Source of the DNA: B30-G6 sp964633115
Lineage (GTDB): Bacteria; Desulfobacterota; Desulfobacteria; Desulfobacterales; B30-G6
Length of the DNA: 64,000 nucleotides
NCBI GenBank assembly: GCA_964633115.1
Contig: CAZWEO010000003.1
Span: 50,390 to 114,389, forward strand
Reading direction: 5' to 3'
In this document: one piece after another, positions 8,498 through 17,882 of the stretch
How the letters are laid out: every line of letters begins with the position of its first letter
Position numbering within the stretch: the stretch's first letter is position 1
The notes under the pieces: model-generated
What the model was told of the DNA's origin: nothing
Seen by the model: the letters and a program-made list of their open reading frames with translations, nothing else
Databases searched by the model: none
Translations under genes and position numbers: made by a program

Positions 8498-8504
8498 GTC
8501 GCAA

Positions 8505-9482
8505 ATGGAAAAAGTACTATCACAAGAAGAAGTCGATTCGTTACTGAATGGTATCGATGAAGGCAAAGTCGAAACCGAAACCGATATTCCCGAGGACACC
8601 GAGGGATTGCAGGTTTATGATTTCAGCAGTAAATCGGCTCCTTATCACCAACGGATGCCAGCCTTGGGGATAATCAATGAGCGATTTATCAGTTTTATCA
8701 ACTCCAATCTTTCTGATGCAACCGGTTCAGCCATCGATGTCAGCGTTAGCGAAGTCGACTCAGTTCGTTATGGGGAGTTCTGCCGATCGCTGCCTTTACC
8801 AGCGAGTCTGAATATACTTAAACTGAATCCGCTGCGGGGCTATGCCATGCTCGTATTAGAAGGTCCGCTGGTATTTTCATTTGTGGACATTTTTTTCGGT
8901 GGCAAATGCTCCACGCATGTCAAATTAGAGGGCCGCAGTTTTACAGCCATCGAAACCAAGATTATCCAAAGAATCGTTAAAATCGTTCTGCAAGACTATG
9001 AGCGCGCTTGGGCTGATGTGCACAATCTGGAAATGGAATATTCTAGAACCGAAGTCGATCCGCAATTTGCTGGGATCGCCAAACCGGATGACATGATTAT
9101 CACAACCCGGTTCAATGTGGATATTGGCAATTTCTCTGGCAGTATGAGTATCTGTATACCCTACAACACCCTGGAGACCATTAAGGCTGATCTCAGCCAA
9201 AACTACAAAACCGAAAACGTGGAAGCGGATTCGCCTTGGCGGCAGTTTATTGAAAATAAGCTCAAGGATATCGAGCTCAACTTGCAGTGCACCTTGGGCA
9301 TGACGACCATTACCGGGCGTGAAATTTTAGGTATGCAAAAAGACGACGTTATCCTGTTGGACCAGCGTGTCAACGAACCTGTGGGGGTCTATATCGGCGC
9401 TAGCCAGAAACTGTTGGGATTCCCTGGATCTGTCAATAACAAGAAAGCAATCCGAATTGCTAGTTGGGGAAAAATGGAGTGA
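8505..9482 (+). CDS. fliM: Flagellar motor switch protein FliM
   Basis: FliM is the C-ring switch component that binds CheY-P. The N-terminal motif MEKVLSQEEVDSLLNGI is the conserved CheY-binding/FliM start. The CheC-like middle domain has a GEFCRSLPLPASLNILKLNP-type tract, and the C-terminus is a FliN-like (SpoA) domain (GREILGMQKDDVILLDQ). 325 residues is typical. It is 3 nt from fliN. Confidence 0.97.
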   Translation: MEKVLSQEEVDSLLNGIDEGKVETETDIPEDTEGLQVYDFSSKSAPYHQRMPALGIINERFISFINSNLSDATGSAIDVSVSEVDSVRYGEFCRSLPLPASLNILKLNPLRGYAMLVLEGPLVFSFVDIFFGGKCSTHVKLEGRSFTAIETKIIQRIVKIVLQDYERAWADVHNLEMEYSRTEVDPQFAGIAKPDDMIITTRFNVDIGNFSGSMSICIPYNTLETIKADLSQNYKTENVEADSPWRQFIENKLKDIELNLQCTLGMTTITGREILGMQKDDVILLDQRVNEPVGVYIGASQKLLGFPGSVNNKKAIRIASWGKME

Positions 9483-9485
9483 ATT

Positions 9486-9776
9486 ATGAGTGAAACTGAG
9501 ACTGAAAACAAACCGAATTACGATTTCGATTTAATTTTGGATATCCCGCTGGAAGTGAAAGCTGAACTTGGTCGTTCTAAAATGCTGGTCAACGACCTAC
9601 TCCAATTGGGTCAGGGTTCAATTCTGGAACTGGATCGAAAGGTCGGCGAGCAGATCGATATCTACGTCAGCGAAAAATTGCTGGCCAGGGGTGAAGTCGT
9701 GGTGGTGGATGAGAAGTTTGGGATCCGTTTGACAGATATCATTAGTCCCGACGAACGGGTTAAAACTCTGGCGTAA
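9486..9776 (+). CDS. fliN: Flagellar motor switch protein FliN
   Basis: FliN forms the base of the C-ring with FliM. It is 96 residues, nearly all SpoA/FliN domain: LDIPLEVKAELGRSKM, then LLQLGQGSILELDRKVGEQI and EVVVVDEKFGIRLTDI. A short acidic N-terminus precedes it. It has no extra CheC or FliY domain. Confidence 0.96.
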   Translation: MSETETENKPNYDFDLILDIPLEVKAELGRSKMLVNDLLQLGQGSILELDRKVGEQIDIYVSEKLLARGEVVVVDEKFGIRLTDIISPDERVKTLA

Positions 9777-9788
9777 GGATCTAGGATA

Positions 9789-10115
9789 ATGGGCGAGCTG
9801 TTTGAGTTTAATTTAGTATCTACAGGGGTAAAAACCATGGCCATGCTGTTTGTGGTTTTGGCGCTATTAGTGATAACCCTTTACGTATTTAAACGCTTTT
9901 CCAACATTCACGCCCATACCACTGGCGAGATTACCATCAAAACCTTGTCCTCCCTAGCACTAACACCCAAAGACAAGCTACAGGTCGTTCAGATAGAAGA
10001 TGAGAAAATCGTTGTGGGCGTTTCGCCCAGTGGGATCAACTATATTACCAAAATTAATCCCATGGCACCGCAAACAGAAATTGTGGAACTAAATGAACAT
10101 GAAGACAATGCCTAA
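9789..10115 (+). CDS. fliO: Flagellar biosynthesis protein FliO
   Basis: FliO assists assembly of the FliP5Q4R1 export gate. A small protein (108 residues) with one membrane helix near the N-terminus (MAMLFVVLALLVITLYVF), then a cytoplasmic FliO domain (ITIKTLSSLALTPKDKLQVV, then GVSPSGINYI). Its end overlaps the fliP start by 23 nt, as is common in this gene order. Confidence 0.88.
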   Translation: MGELFEFNLVSTGVKTMAMLFVVLALLVITLYVFKRFSNIHAHTTGEITIKTLSSLALTPKDKLQVVQIEDEKIVVGVSPSGINYITKINPMAPQTEIVELNEHEDNA

Positions 10116-10884
10116 AACCCCCACATTCATTTATATTGCTTTGCTAATCCTGGTTTTGGGTTTGCTACTCCTGGTACCAGCAGAGGCTGCTGAAATTAGC
10201 ATTCCCGCCGTCCATATCGACATCGATAATGGTACTACTCCTGGGCAGCTGCCTGTGCTAATGCAGATCATTTTTTTGCTAACGATTTTAAGTTTGGCTC
10301 CGGCTATTTTAACGTTGATGACATCATTTACTCGATTGACAATTGTGTTTTCGTTTCTGAGGCATGCCCTTGGTACCCAACAGACACCTTCCAATCAAAT
10401 TATTGCCGGGCTGGCCTTATTTTTAACATTTTTCTTAATGATGCCGCTGTGGCAAAAGATCAATCAAGAGGCTTTGCAACCCTATTTAAACGAAGAAATC
10501 TCACAGGAAATTGCTCTAGAAGAAGCCATCTCGCCGATTCGACAGTTTATGTTTAAACAGACTCGCGAAAAAGATTTGGCGCTGTTTATCAAGATGGCCC
10601 AAATGGAAAAACCCAACACGCCGGCGGACGTACCCACATCTGTGTTGATACCAGCTTTTGTGATCAGTGAGTTGAAAACCGCTTTTATGATCGGATTTAT
10701 CATTTTTATCCCATTTCTGATCATCGACATGGTTGTGGCCAGTGTTCTGTTGAGTATGGGGATGATGATGTTACCACCGATTTTGATATCGTTACCCTTC
10801 AAATTGATGCTTTTTGTTTTGATGGATGGGTGGCATTTGGTGGTGGGTTCGCTGATAAAAAGTTTTGGCGGAGGTGTGTTATGA
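10093..10884 (+). CDS. fliP: Flagellar export gate protein FliP
   Basis: FliP is a core subunit of the type III export gate. An N-terminal signal-like hydrophobic segment (about residues 10-30) is followed by the FliP signatures: FTRLTIVFSFLRHALGTQQ, PFLIIDMVVASVLLSMGMMM and LPPILISLPFKLMLFVLMDG. 263 residues. In-frame ATGs at 10093, 10099 and 10108 are all possible starts. It overlaps fliQ by ATGA. Confidence 0.97.
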   Translation: MNMKTMPKTPTFIYIALLILVLGLLLLVPAEAAEISIPAVHIDIDNGTTPGQLPVLMQIIFLLTILSLAPAILTLMTSFTRLTIVFSFLRHALGTQQTPSNQIIAGLALFLTFFLMMPLWQKINQEALQPYLNEEISQEIALEEAISPIRQFMFKQTREKDLALFIKMAQMEKPNTPADVPTSVLIPAFVISELKTAFMIGFIIFIPFLIIDMVVASVLLSMGMMMLPPILISLPFKLMLFVLMDGWHLVVGSLIKSFGGGVL

Positions 10885-11150
10885 CACCCGAATTTGTTGT
10901 CACCATCGCCCAGGAAGCCATCAAGACAACCATTCTAGTTGCTATGCCAACCCTACTTTTGGGATTGGGGGTCGGCTTGATTATCAGTATTTTTCAGGCA
11001 GTCACCCAAATTCAGGAAATGACTCTGACATTTATACCCAAGATACTGATTATTTTGCTAGGGCTCCTATTTTTTTCAAGTTGGATGTTACAGCATCTGA
11101 TGACTTTCGCCATCAGTACATTCGAACAGATACCATTTTATATTCGTTGA
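10881..11150 (+). CDS. fliQ: Flagellar export gate protein FliQ
   Basis: FliQ is a two-helix gate subunit. It is 89 residues with two membrane segments separated by FQAVTQIQEMTLTFIPKI, the FliQ signature. The ATG at 10881 overlaps the fliP stop (ATGA) and follows GGAGGTG, which fixes the start; upstream in-frame codons lie inside fliP. Confidence 0.96.
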   Translation: MTPEFVVTIAQEAIKTTILVAMPTLLLGLGVGLIISIFQAVTQIQEMTLTFIPKILIILLGLLFFSSWMLQHLMTFAISTFEQIPFYIR

Positions 11151-11157
11151 GGAATTA

Positions 11158-11937
11158 ATGATGAGCATGATTCAGGCCCCTTTTCAGGATTTTAACCATT
11201 TCCTTCTGATCTTTATCAGAGTGGGGGTCATTCTTTTTATCCTGCCGTTTTTCAGCTCCCGGACCATACCGATTCTAAGTAAAGTCGGCCTAACGTTGAT
11301 TATCGCCATGCTCATTTATCCAGTTGCCGATAAACAGCTAACTGCATTCCCGACCACAGTGCTGGGTATCGCCCACCTGGTTGCCGGTGAACTGGTAGTG
11401 GGCATGATCCTGGGACTTGTGGTTCAGGTATTTTTTGAAGGTGTACGCATTATGGGTCAGTTAGTGGGGTTTCAAACCGGATTTGCGATTACCAATATTT
11501 TAGATCCTCAGAGCGGCACCCAGGTTTCGATCCTATCAAATATGGCCTATCTGATGGCCATGGTATTGTTTTTGATTCTGAATGGCCATCATATCCTTCT
11601 TAACGCCCTAGGTGAGAGTTTTGATATTATTCGTGTGGGCGGTTTAAGCCTGAATCGTCTCATACTGCCTGAGCTCATCAAACATATGGGCCAAATGTTT
11701 GTTATTGGAATTAAAATTGGTGCACCGGCTATTGCCGCTTTGATAATTGCTAAGGTCATTTTTGGGTTGATAACCAAAATGATTCCTCAAATGAATATCA
11801 TGATTGTAGCTTTTCCGCTGCAGATCGTTGTTGGCCTTCTATTTTTTAGCATTTCTTTAAGACTACTTCTGATATTTACGGAAAAGTTTCTGGCTAATCT
11901 GGATATAGTCCTGATCAATACGATGAAGTGGATATAA
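11158..11937 (+). CDS. fliR: Flagellar export gate protein FliR
   Basis: FliR is the single-copy gate subunit that completes the FliPQR channel. 259 residues with at least six hydrophobic segments and the FliR tract GQLVGFQTGFAITNILDPQS. It starts 8 nt after fliQ behind TTGAGGAATTA and ends 9 nt before flhB, and is not fused to FlhB. Confidence 0.95.
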   Translation: MMSMIQAPFQDFNHFLLIFIRVGVILFILPFFSSRTIPILSKVGLTLIIAMLIYPVADKQLTAFPTTVLGIAHLVAGELVVGMILGLVVQVFFEGVRIMGQLVGFQTGFAITNILDPQSGTQVSILSNMAYLMAMVLFLILNGHHILLNALGESFDIIRVGGLSLNRLILPELIKHMGQMFVIGIKIGAPAIAALIIAKVIFGLITKMIPQMNIMIVAFPLQIVVGLLFFSISLRLLLIFTEKFLANLDIVLINTMKWI

Positions 11938-11946
11938 AGGTTTAGC

Positions 11947-13008
11947 ATGGCAGACCAAAATTTTGATGAGAAATCAGAAAAACCAACACCTAAAAAACGA
12001 CAGGATGCTCGCAAGAAAGGTGAGGTTGCCAAAAGTAGAGAGCTGCCTTCGGTAACGGTGCTATTGTCCGGTATAATGACACTGGCTGTAAGCGCCCCGT
12101 TTATGAACGCCCAAATGCGAATGGTAATGGAAACGGCCCTAAAAGAATTTCCAACCTCCGATTTTGGCTTGGCCGATGTGGTCAACCTGGGCCATGAATT
12201 GAGCATGATGTTTTTGCTCATGGTTGGTCCGATCATGGCCGTTGTTTTTATCGTGGCGATTTTATCCAATATCCTGCAGGTTGGCTTCCTGCTTTCGGGT
12301 GAATCCATTAAACCAAAACTGTCCAAGCTCAACCCTCTCAAGGGTTTTGGTAGGCTTTTTTCGATTCAATCACTGATGGAATTTGTCAAATCCATGACCA
12401 AACTACTGATCGTTGGTATTGTGTCATATTTATTCATTAAGGGTGAAATGGACCGCATCTTGAGTTTAATGGATATGGAATTGCAAGGTATTATGGCCTA
12501 CATCCTAATTACAATTCTAAAAATAACGATCATATGCGCACTTGCCATGGTGACTTTAGTTGTGGCGGATTTTGCCTTTCAGAAATGGCAATTTGAAAAG
12601 CGTATCAAAATGACCAAGAAAGAAGTTAAAGATGAGCTGAAAACCTCTGAAGGCGACCCGCTAATAAAATCCAGGATCAAGAGTATTCAAATGGAGATGT
12701 CCCGCAAGCGTATGATGCAGGATGTTCCCAAAGCTGATGTAGTGATCACAAACCCGACCCATTTCGCAGTAGCCATTAAGTACGACAGCGCTGTTATGGG
12801 AGCGCCCCAGTTGTTGGCTAAAGGGGCTGGCGACGTAGCCAGGCGGATTAAAGCATTAGCCAAGGAACACAACATACCGGTAGTTGAGAACAAAGAGTTG
12901 GCCAGAAACTTGTTCGCTGCAGTCGATATCGGCCAGGAAATACCGGTCGATTTGTATCAAGCTGTGGCTGAAGTTTTGGCTTATATTTATAAACTAAAAT
13001 CCGCGTAA
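11947..13008 (+). CDS. flhB: Flagellar export specificity switch FlhB
   Basis: FlhB is the export-gate protein that self-cleaves and, prompted by FliK, switches substrates from hook to filament type. The N-terminus has the KSEKPTPKKRQDARKKGEVA signature, then four membrane helices, then the cytoplasmic domain with the autocleavage motif NPTH at residues about 269-272 (VVITNPTHFAVAIKYD). 353 residues. A second, free-standing copy of the C-domain is encoded at 20718-21002. Confidence 0.97.
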   Translation: MADQNFDEKSEKPTPKKRQDARKKGEVAKSRELPSVTVLLSGIMTLAVSAPFMNAQMRMVMETALKEFPTSDFGLADVVNLGHELSMMFLLMVGPIMAVVFIVAILSNILQVGFLLSGESIKPKLSKLNPLKGFGRLFSIQSLMEFVKSMTKLLIVGIVSYLFIKGEMDRILSLMDMELQGIMAYILITILKITIICALAMVTLVVADFAFQKWQFEKRIKMTKKEVKDELKTSEGDPLIKSRIKSIQMEMSRKRMMQDVPKADVVITNPTHFAVAIKYDSAVMGAPQLLAKGAGDVARRIKALAKEHNIPVVENKELARNLFAAVDIGQEIPVDLYQAVAEVLAYIYKLKSA

Positions 13009-13044
13009 TAAAAGCGCAATCAAAGGGTATAGATTCAAAGACCG

Positions 13045-15132
13045 ATGGAAGATATTCTACAATCCAATACAAAAACGACTTCCGGATCTGAGATGGTGAC
13101 GGTAATCGGTGTGATCGGCATTTTGGTGATCATGATCATCCCGCTACCGGCGATAATTCTTGATTTCCTATTGGCTATCAATATCACCCTGGCGATCACG
13201 ATCTTGTTGATTGCCATGTACACCTTAAAGCCACTCGACTTTTCGATTTTCCCATCGCTGCTTTTGGTGACCACCCTTTTCAGACTTTCACTAAACGTTG
13301 CTTCGACCCGACTCATTCTGTTGCATGGCAATGAGGGCACCCAGGCGGCTGGTAAGGTCATTCTCTCTTTTGGCGGTTTTGTCGTGGGCGGGAATTATGT
13401 GGTCGGCATGATTGTCTTTATCATTTTGGTAATTGTTAATTTTGTGGTCATTACCAAAGGCGCCACCCGTATTGCCGAAGTGTCTGCCCGCTTCACCCTC
13501 GACGCCATGCCTGGCAAGCAAATGAGTATTGATGCGGATTTAAATGCTGGCCTGATTGATGAAGGTGAGGCCAAGCAACGCCGAAAAGCTATCAACAGTG
13601 AAGCTGAGTTTCATGGAGCTATGGATGGTGCGGCCAAGTTTGTGCGCGGTGATGCCATAGCTGGTATCATCATCACGCTTATCAACATATTTGGCGGTTT
13701 TATCATCGGTGTTGTCCAACAAAAGATGTCCATGGTGGACGCGGCTCAAAATTATACGCTCCTGACCGTCGGAGATGGATTGGTCTCCCAAATACCGGCC
13801 CTGACCATATCCACCGCTGCTGGTATTATTGTCAGCCGCGCGGCTTCAACCGAGACCATGGGCAAAGAATTTGGCAGCCAATTTTTCAATTATCCCAAAG
13901 CGATCTATACAGCTGCCGCGGTCATTTTCTTTTTCGGGTTGATTCCGGGTCTTCCGCATGTTCCCTTTTTGGTACTATCCAGTGTGGTAGCCGGAAGCGT
14001 TTATTTTTTTCACAACCAAAAGAAAGAATCAAAACAACAAATCACGGAGCAAGCCAGTGAAACAGCGGATGCGGGCCCGGAACCCGTGGAACATCTCCTG
14101 TTGGTCGATCCGCTAGAATTAGAAGTCGGCTATGGATTGATAACCCTCGTGGACCGGGAACAAGGCGGTGAGTTTCTGGATAAGGTTCGATCCATACGAC
14201 GCCAGTTTGCCATGGAATCCGGTGTGGTTATTCCACCGATTCATATTCGCGATAATCTGCAACTTAAATCGACCGAGTATCAGATTCTGGTAAAAGGCGT
14301 AAAGGTTGCCAGTGCGGAATTGATGGTGAACCACTATCTGGCAATGGACCCCGGGGATGCCTCGCGTAAAATTGATGGCATCGAAACTGTCGAACCCTCG
14401 TTTAACTTGCCGGCTATTTGGATTCCAGATGCAAATAAGGATGAGGCCAAACTGTCCGGTTATACGGTGGTTGACAATGTTACGGTCATGGCGACCCATA
14501 TGACCGAAGTGCTAAAAAGCCATGTGGCCGATCTGCTGGGGCGCCAGGAAGTTCAAAACCTACTGGATAATCTTGGTAAATATTACCCCAAGGCAGTTGA
14601 AGAGCTGGTTCCCAATGTTCTCTCTTTAGGCGCGGTGCAGAAAGTATTACAGAATCTATTGAGCGAACACGTTGCGATAAAAGATATGTTGACGATTGTA
14701 GAGACGCTTCTCGATTATGGCACGATTTCGAAAGATCCTGAATTTCTAACCGAATATGTGCGCCACAAACTATCGCGATCCATCGTCAGTCCTTATTTAG
14801 AAAATGGTAATGTTTTGAAATTAATCACGGTTTCCCAAGAGACCGAGGACTTATTGCAGAAAAACATTCAAAAGACAGAACATGGTTCCTACTTGGCGGT
14901 TGATCCCAAAATCGCCGACGCCCTGGTTAATTCAATCAAAGCCGAAACGGAAAAGGCCTTGGCCAAAAATATCCAACCGATCATGCTAACATCACCTACG
15001 TTGCGAAGACATTTAAGAAAAATGGTCGAGTATTTTGTTCCCCACTTGGTTGTGTTGTCACATAGCGAACTTCTGAGTGATATCCGCATCCAGAGTATTG
15101 GAGAAGTAGGATTCAACTATGCAAATAAATAG
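13045..15132 (+). CDS. flhA: Flagellar export apparatus protein FlhA
   Basis: FlhA is the large export-gate protein with a nonameric cytoplasmic ring that docks chaperone-cargo complexes. 695 residues: eight membrane helices in the first half with the FHIPEP signature (PSLLLVTTLFRLSLNVASTR, FVVITKGATRIAEVSARFTL, DADLNAGLIDE), a short linker with KKESKQQ, and the C-terminal domain (GLITLVDREQGGEF and following). Its 3' end overlaps flhF by 14 nt, which suggests translational coupling. Confidence 0.97.
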   Translation: MEDILQSNTKTTSGSEMVTVIGVIGILVIMIIPLPAIILDFLLAINITLAITILLIAMYTLKPLDFSIFPSLLLVTTLFRLSLNVASTRLILLHGNEGTQAAGKVILSFGGFVVGGNYVVGMIVFIILVIVNFVVITKGATRIAEVSARFTLDAMPGKQMSIDADLNAGLIDEGEAKQRRKAINSEAEFHGAMDGAAKFVRGDAIAGIIITLINIFGGFIIGVVQQKMSMVDAAQNYTLLTVGDGLVSQIPALTISTAAGIIVSRAASTETMGKEFGSQFFNYPKAIYTAAAVIFFFGLIPGLPHVPFLVLSSVVAGSVYFFHNQKKESKQQITEQASETADAGPEPVEHLLLVDPLELEVGYGLITLVDREQGGEFLDKVRSIRRQFAMESGVVIPPIHIRDNLQLKSTEYQILVKGVKVASAELMVNHYLAMDPGDASRKIDGIETVEPSFNLPAIWIPDANKDEAKLSGYTVVDNVTVMATHMTEVLKSHVADLLGRQEVQNLLDNLGKYYPKAVEELVPNVLSLGAVQKVLQNLLSEHVAIKDMLTIVETLLDYGTISKDPEFLTEYVRHKLSRSIVSPYLENGNVLKLITVSQETEDLLQKNIQKTEHGSYLAVDPKIADALVNSIKAETEKALAKNIQPIMLTSPTLRRHLRKMVEYFVPHLVVLSHSELLSDIRIQSIGEVGFNYANK

Positions 15133-16168
15133 ATACCGGGCCAAATCGATCAGCGAAGCAACCGCAAAGGTCAAAAGTGAATTGGGCCCCGATGCCATAA
15201 TTCTGACAACAAAAAAACTTGATGGTGGTAAAGGCGGCCAGTGCTTTGAAATAGCCGCTTTGCCCGAGAAGACTAGTTATACCCAGGATTCATATCATGA
15301 ATTGAAATCGGATTTGATGCGCATTAAAGACATGATTTATCTTTTAAATACTTCGGGTGGAATTGCTGAAAGGCTGATCATGAATCCGGCCGTTCTGAAC
15401 ATATATACACGCTTACTAAAAAGTGGTGTTAGTGACCACTGCGCCAAATTGTTTTTAAATTCTGCGGGTGTGCTCAACACCCATATTGCTGCTGAGAATC
15501 AAAACCAGGTTAACAAGCTCATCGCTAAAGAAATTTTAAAACAGATCGATATCGACCCAACTGCAAACCGGATCAACAAAGGACAAGAAGTCCTCGCTCT
15601 GGTTGGGACTACCGGTGTAGGCAAGACCACAACCATTGCCAAACTGGCTGCGCGTTTCATGCTCAAAGAGCAAAAACGCGTGGGATTGGTATCTATCGAT
15701 AATTACCGTATTGGTGCGATGGAGCAACTCAAAGCCTATGCCGATATTCTCGGTATACCTTGCTTCGCGGCCTTTAATCGAAAAGACCTCTTGTACGTTT
15801 TGAAAAGACTAGGCAAGCATGATGTCATCCTTATCGACACTGCTGGTCAAAGCCAATATGACACCAACCGGATAACAGAACTGCAACGCATGCTAACCGA
15901 GGATCTCGAAATTCGTTCACATCTTTTGTTGAGTGTGACCACCTCGGAAGACGAAATGTATCGTACGGCCCTCAACTTTGCACCGTTGAAGTATCAACAC
16001 TATATTTTTACTAAAACAGATGAGGCTCAAAAAAAAGGTTCGATCATCAACCAACTGATGAAATTGAATCTACCAATTTCCTATCTTACCAACGGTCAGA
16101 ATGTACCCGAGGATATAGAAATCGCCACCAAGGAAAAAATCGTCAGACTCATATTAAACCACAAGTAG
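15119..16168 (+). CDS. flhF: Flagellar SRP-type GTPase FlhF
   Basis: FlhF is the SRP-like GTPase that fixes number and polar placement of flagella together with FlhG. N-terminal B domain (MQINRYRAKSISEATAKVKS, then LGPDAIIL), NG domain with the P-loop GTTGVGKTTTIAKLAARF, DTAGQSQYD (G3), and FTKTDEAQKKGSII (G4). 349 residues. Position between flhA and flhG is the usual order in polar flagellates, so polar flagellation is expected (inference). Confidence 0.96.
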   Translation: MQINRYRAKSISEATAKVKSELGPDAIILTTKKLDGGKGGQCFEIAALPEKTSYTQDSYHELKSDLMRIKDMIYLLNTSGGIAERLIMNPAVLNIYTRLLKSGVSDHCAKLFLNSAGVLNTHIAAENQNQVNKLIAKEILKQIDIDPTANRINKGQEVLALVGTTGVGKTTTIAKLAARFMLKEQKRVGLVSIDNYRIGAMEQLKAYADILGIPCFAAFNRKDLLYVLKRLGKHDVILIDTAGQSQYDTNRITELQRMLTEDLEIRSHLLLSVTTSEDEMYRTALNFAPLKYQHYIFTKTDEAQKKGSIINQLMKLNLPISYLTNGQNVPEDIEIATKEKIVRLILNHK

Positions 16169-16194
16169 CCAGGTGCGGATTGGAGCAAACACAG

Positions 16195-17127
16195 ATGGAT
16201 CAAGCAGCAAATTTGAGAGAAATAGTCAAAATGGAATCGGATAAAATTTGTCACCTCAATAAGTCCTGCAGTGACAGTTTTTTGTCCGCTGAGGAAAGGC
16301 CAAAAGTTTTCACCATTGCGAGTGGCAAGGGCGGCGTTGGCAAAACCAATATCGTCGTTAATTTAGCGATTGCGTGTCAGCGTCAAGGAAAACGGGTTCT
16401 CATATTCGATGCTGACTTGGGTCTCGCCAATATCGATATCATCTTCGGTCTCGATCCACAGTATACCATCGAGGATCTTATCTCCGGGCACAAAGATCTT
16501 TCCCAGATTATTGTGCAAGGACCGGAAGACGTGTCCATTATTCCGGCCAGTTCGGGTGTACAAGAGCTTACCAATTTGACCGAAGGTCAGAAAATGCACC
16601 TACTCAATGAGTTCGACTCATTGAACAACCAGTATGATCTCATGCTAATAGATACGGGAGCCGGCGTGTCTTCGAACGTCATTTATTTCAATTTGGCTGC
16701 CGAAGAAAGAATCATCGTGGTAAGGCCGGAGCCTACTTCTATTACCGATGCCTATGCCCTAATGAAAATTATGTTCAGTCAATACGGTGTCAAGAGCTTT
16801 CACCTTTTGATGAATATGGTTTCGGGAGAAGTTGAAGCCAAAGCTGTTTATAACAATTTGAGCAAGGTTTTGGGCCGATTTATGCGTGGCATCCGCATCG
16901 ATTATGCCGGATATATTGTGACCGATGCTTGTCTCCAAAAATCGGTTACCCAACGCAGGCCAGTGCTAAGTCTATACCCGGATGCGTCTTCAAGTAAAAA
17001 TTTTACGACGCTGGCTGAATATTTTCTTAAACATGACAGCCAAGATTCTTTCGACGGAAATATCAAATTCTTTTGGAAACGCCTTATGGCAGGAGCCCAG
17101 GACTTGAATAATGAGAGCAATGATTAA
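16195..17127 (+). CDS. flhG: Flagellar number regulator FlhG (MinD-like ATPase)
   Basis: FlhG is a ParA/MinD ATPase that restrains flagellar number and activates FlhF through its N-terminal DQAxxLR helix. Here this helix is MDQAANLREIV, directly at the start. The deviant Walker A is ASGKGGVGKTNIVVNLAIA, with FDADLGLANIDIIFGL and DTGAGVSSNV following. ATG 16195 was chosen over TTG 16180 because the DQA helix begins there and GGAG lies 9 nt upstream. 310 residues. It overlaps fliA by 17 nt. Confidence 0.95.
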   Translation: MDQAANLREIVKMESDKICHLNKSCSDSFLSAEERPKVFTIASGKGGVGKTNIVVNLAIACQRQGKRVLIFDADLGLANIDIIFGLDPQYTIEDLISGHKDLSQIIVQGPEDVSIIPASSGVQELTNLTEGQKMHLLNEFDSLNNQYDLMLIDTGAGVSSNVIYFNLAAEERIIVVRPEPTSITDAYALMKIMFSQYGVKSFHLLMNMVSGEVEAKAVYNNLSKVLGRFMRGIRIDYAGYIVTDACLQKSVTQRRPVLSLYPDASSSKNFTTLAEYFLKHDSQDSFDGNIKFFWKRLMAGAQDLNNESND

Positions 17128-17878
17128 TCGATATCGTGAGGCCACCCAAGCGATCTGCGTACCCATGCAAGGCATGACAAGAGAAGAGGTGATCTGCGAG
17201 AATGCCTCACTTGTCAGATATATTGCGGAGCGGATCGCTATCAGATTACCGCCTCATATCTCTAAAGAGGAACTGGTTAGCGCTGGCACAATGGGTTTGT
17301 TTGATGCGCTCAATGATTTTGATTCATCCAAAGGGACTAAGTTCAAAACCTATGCATCCTATCGGATTAAAGGCGCCATATTGGATGAACTTAGACGCTT
17401 GGACTGGGTTCCCAGATCTATTCGTCGAGATATTAAAAAGATCGAAAACGCGGTAATCGATGCATGGAATATTTATGGCAGAGAACCCACCGATGTTGAG
17501 ATAGCGGAACAGATAGGCATCGATCTGGACAAATACCACAAACTGCTTCAAAAAACACATGGTATCAATCTGATCAGCCTAGATGACAGAAAACCGGATG
17601 GGGGCAATACCATCGTTAACAATCTGGTTTCTAAGGCGCCTTCTCCCTTTGAATCTCTGCGCAAAAAGGAATTAAAACATACGCTGGCAAAGGGACTCAA
17701 GAAACTGTCAAAAAAAGAACAGATGGTCATGTCTTTATACTATTACGATGAATTGACGCTCAAGGAAATAGCCGCAGTACTTGGGCTTACCGAATCTAGA
17801 ATATCTCAAATACATTCCAAAGCAATTATTTTGCTGAGGATCAAACTGAGACATAAACAATCGGAATTGCAGACCTAA
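17111..17878 (+). CDS. fliA: Flagellar sigma-28 factor FliA
   Basis: Alternative sigma factor for late flagellar genes. It shows sigma region 2 (LPPHISKEELVSAGTMGLFD, FKTYASYRIKGAILDELRRL), region 3 (WVPRSIRRDIKKIE, REPTDVEIAEQIG) and region 4 (KLSKKEQMVMSLYYYDELTL with a helix-turn-helix ending SRISQIHSKAI). 255 residues. ATG 17111 follows AGGAC at good spacing and overlaps flhG. No FlgM anti-sigma gene was recognised in the window. Confidence 0.96.
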   Translation: MRAMINRYREATQAICVPMQGMTREEVICENASLVRYIAERIAIRLPPHISKEELVSAGTMGLFDALNDFDSSKGTKFKTYASYRIKGAILDELRRLDWVPRSIRRDIKKIENAVIDAWNIYGREPTDVEIAEQIGIDLDKYHKLLQKTHGINLISLDDRKPDGGNTIVNNLVSKAPSPFESLRKKELKHTLAKGLKKLSKKEQMVMSLYYYDELTLKEIAAVLGLTESRISQIHSKAIILLRIKLRHKQSELQT

Positions 17879-17882
17879 GACC

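Noticed and set aside
17111..17878. Sporulation-type sigma factor
   Set aside because: Position after flhG and the region 2-4 pattern fit sigma-28 FliA; no sporulation genes other than the widely distributed spoVR are present.
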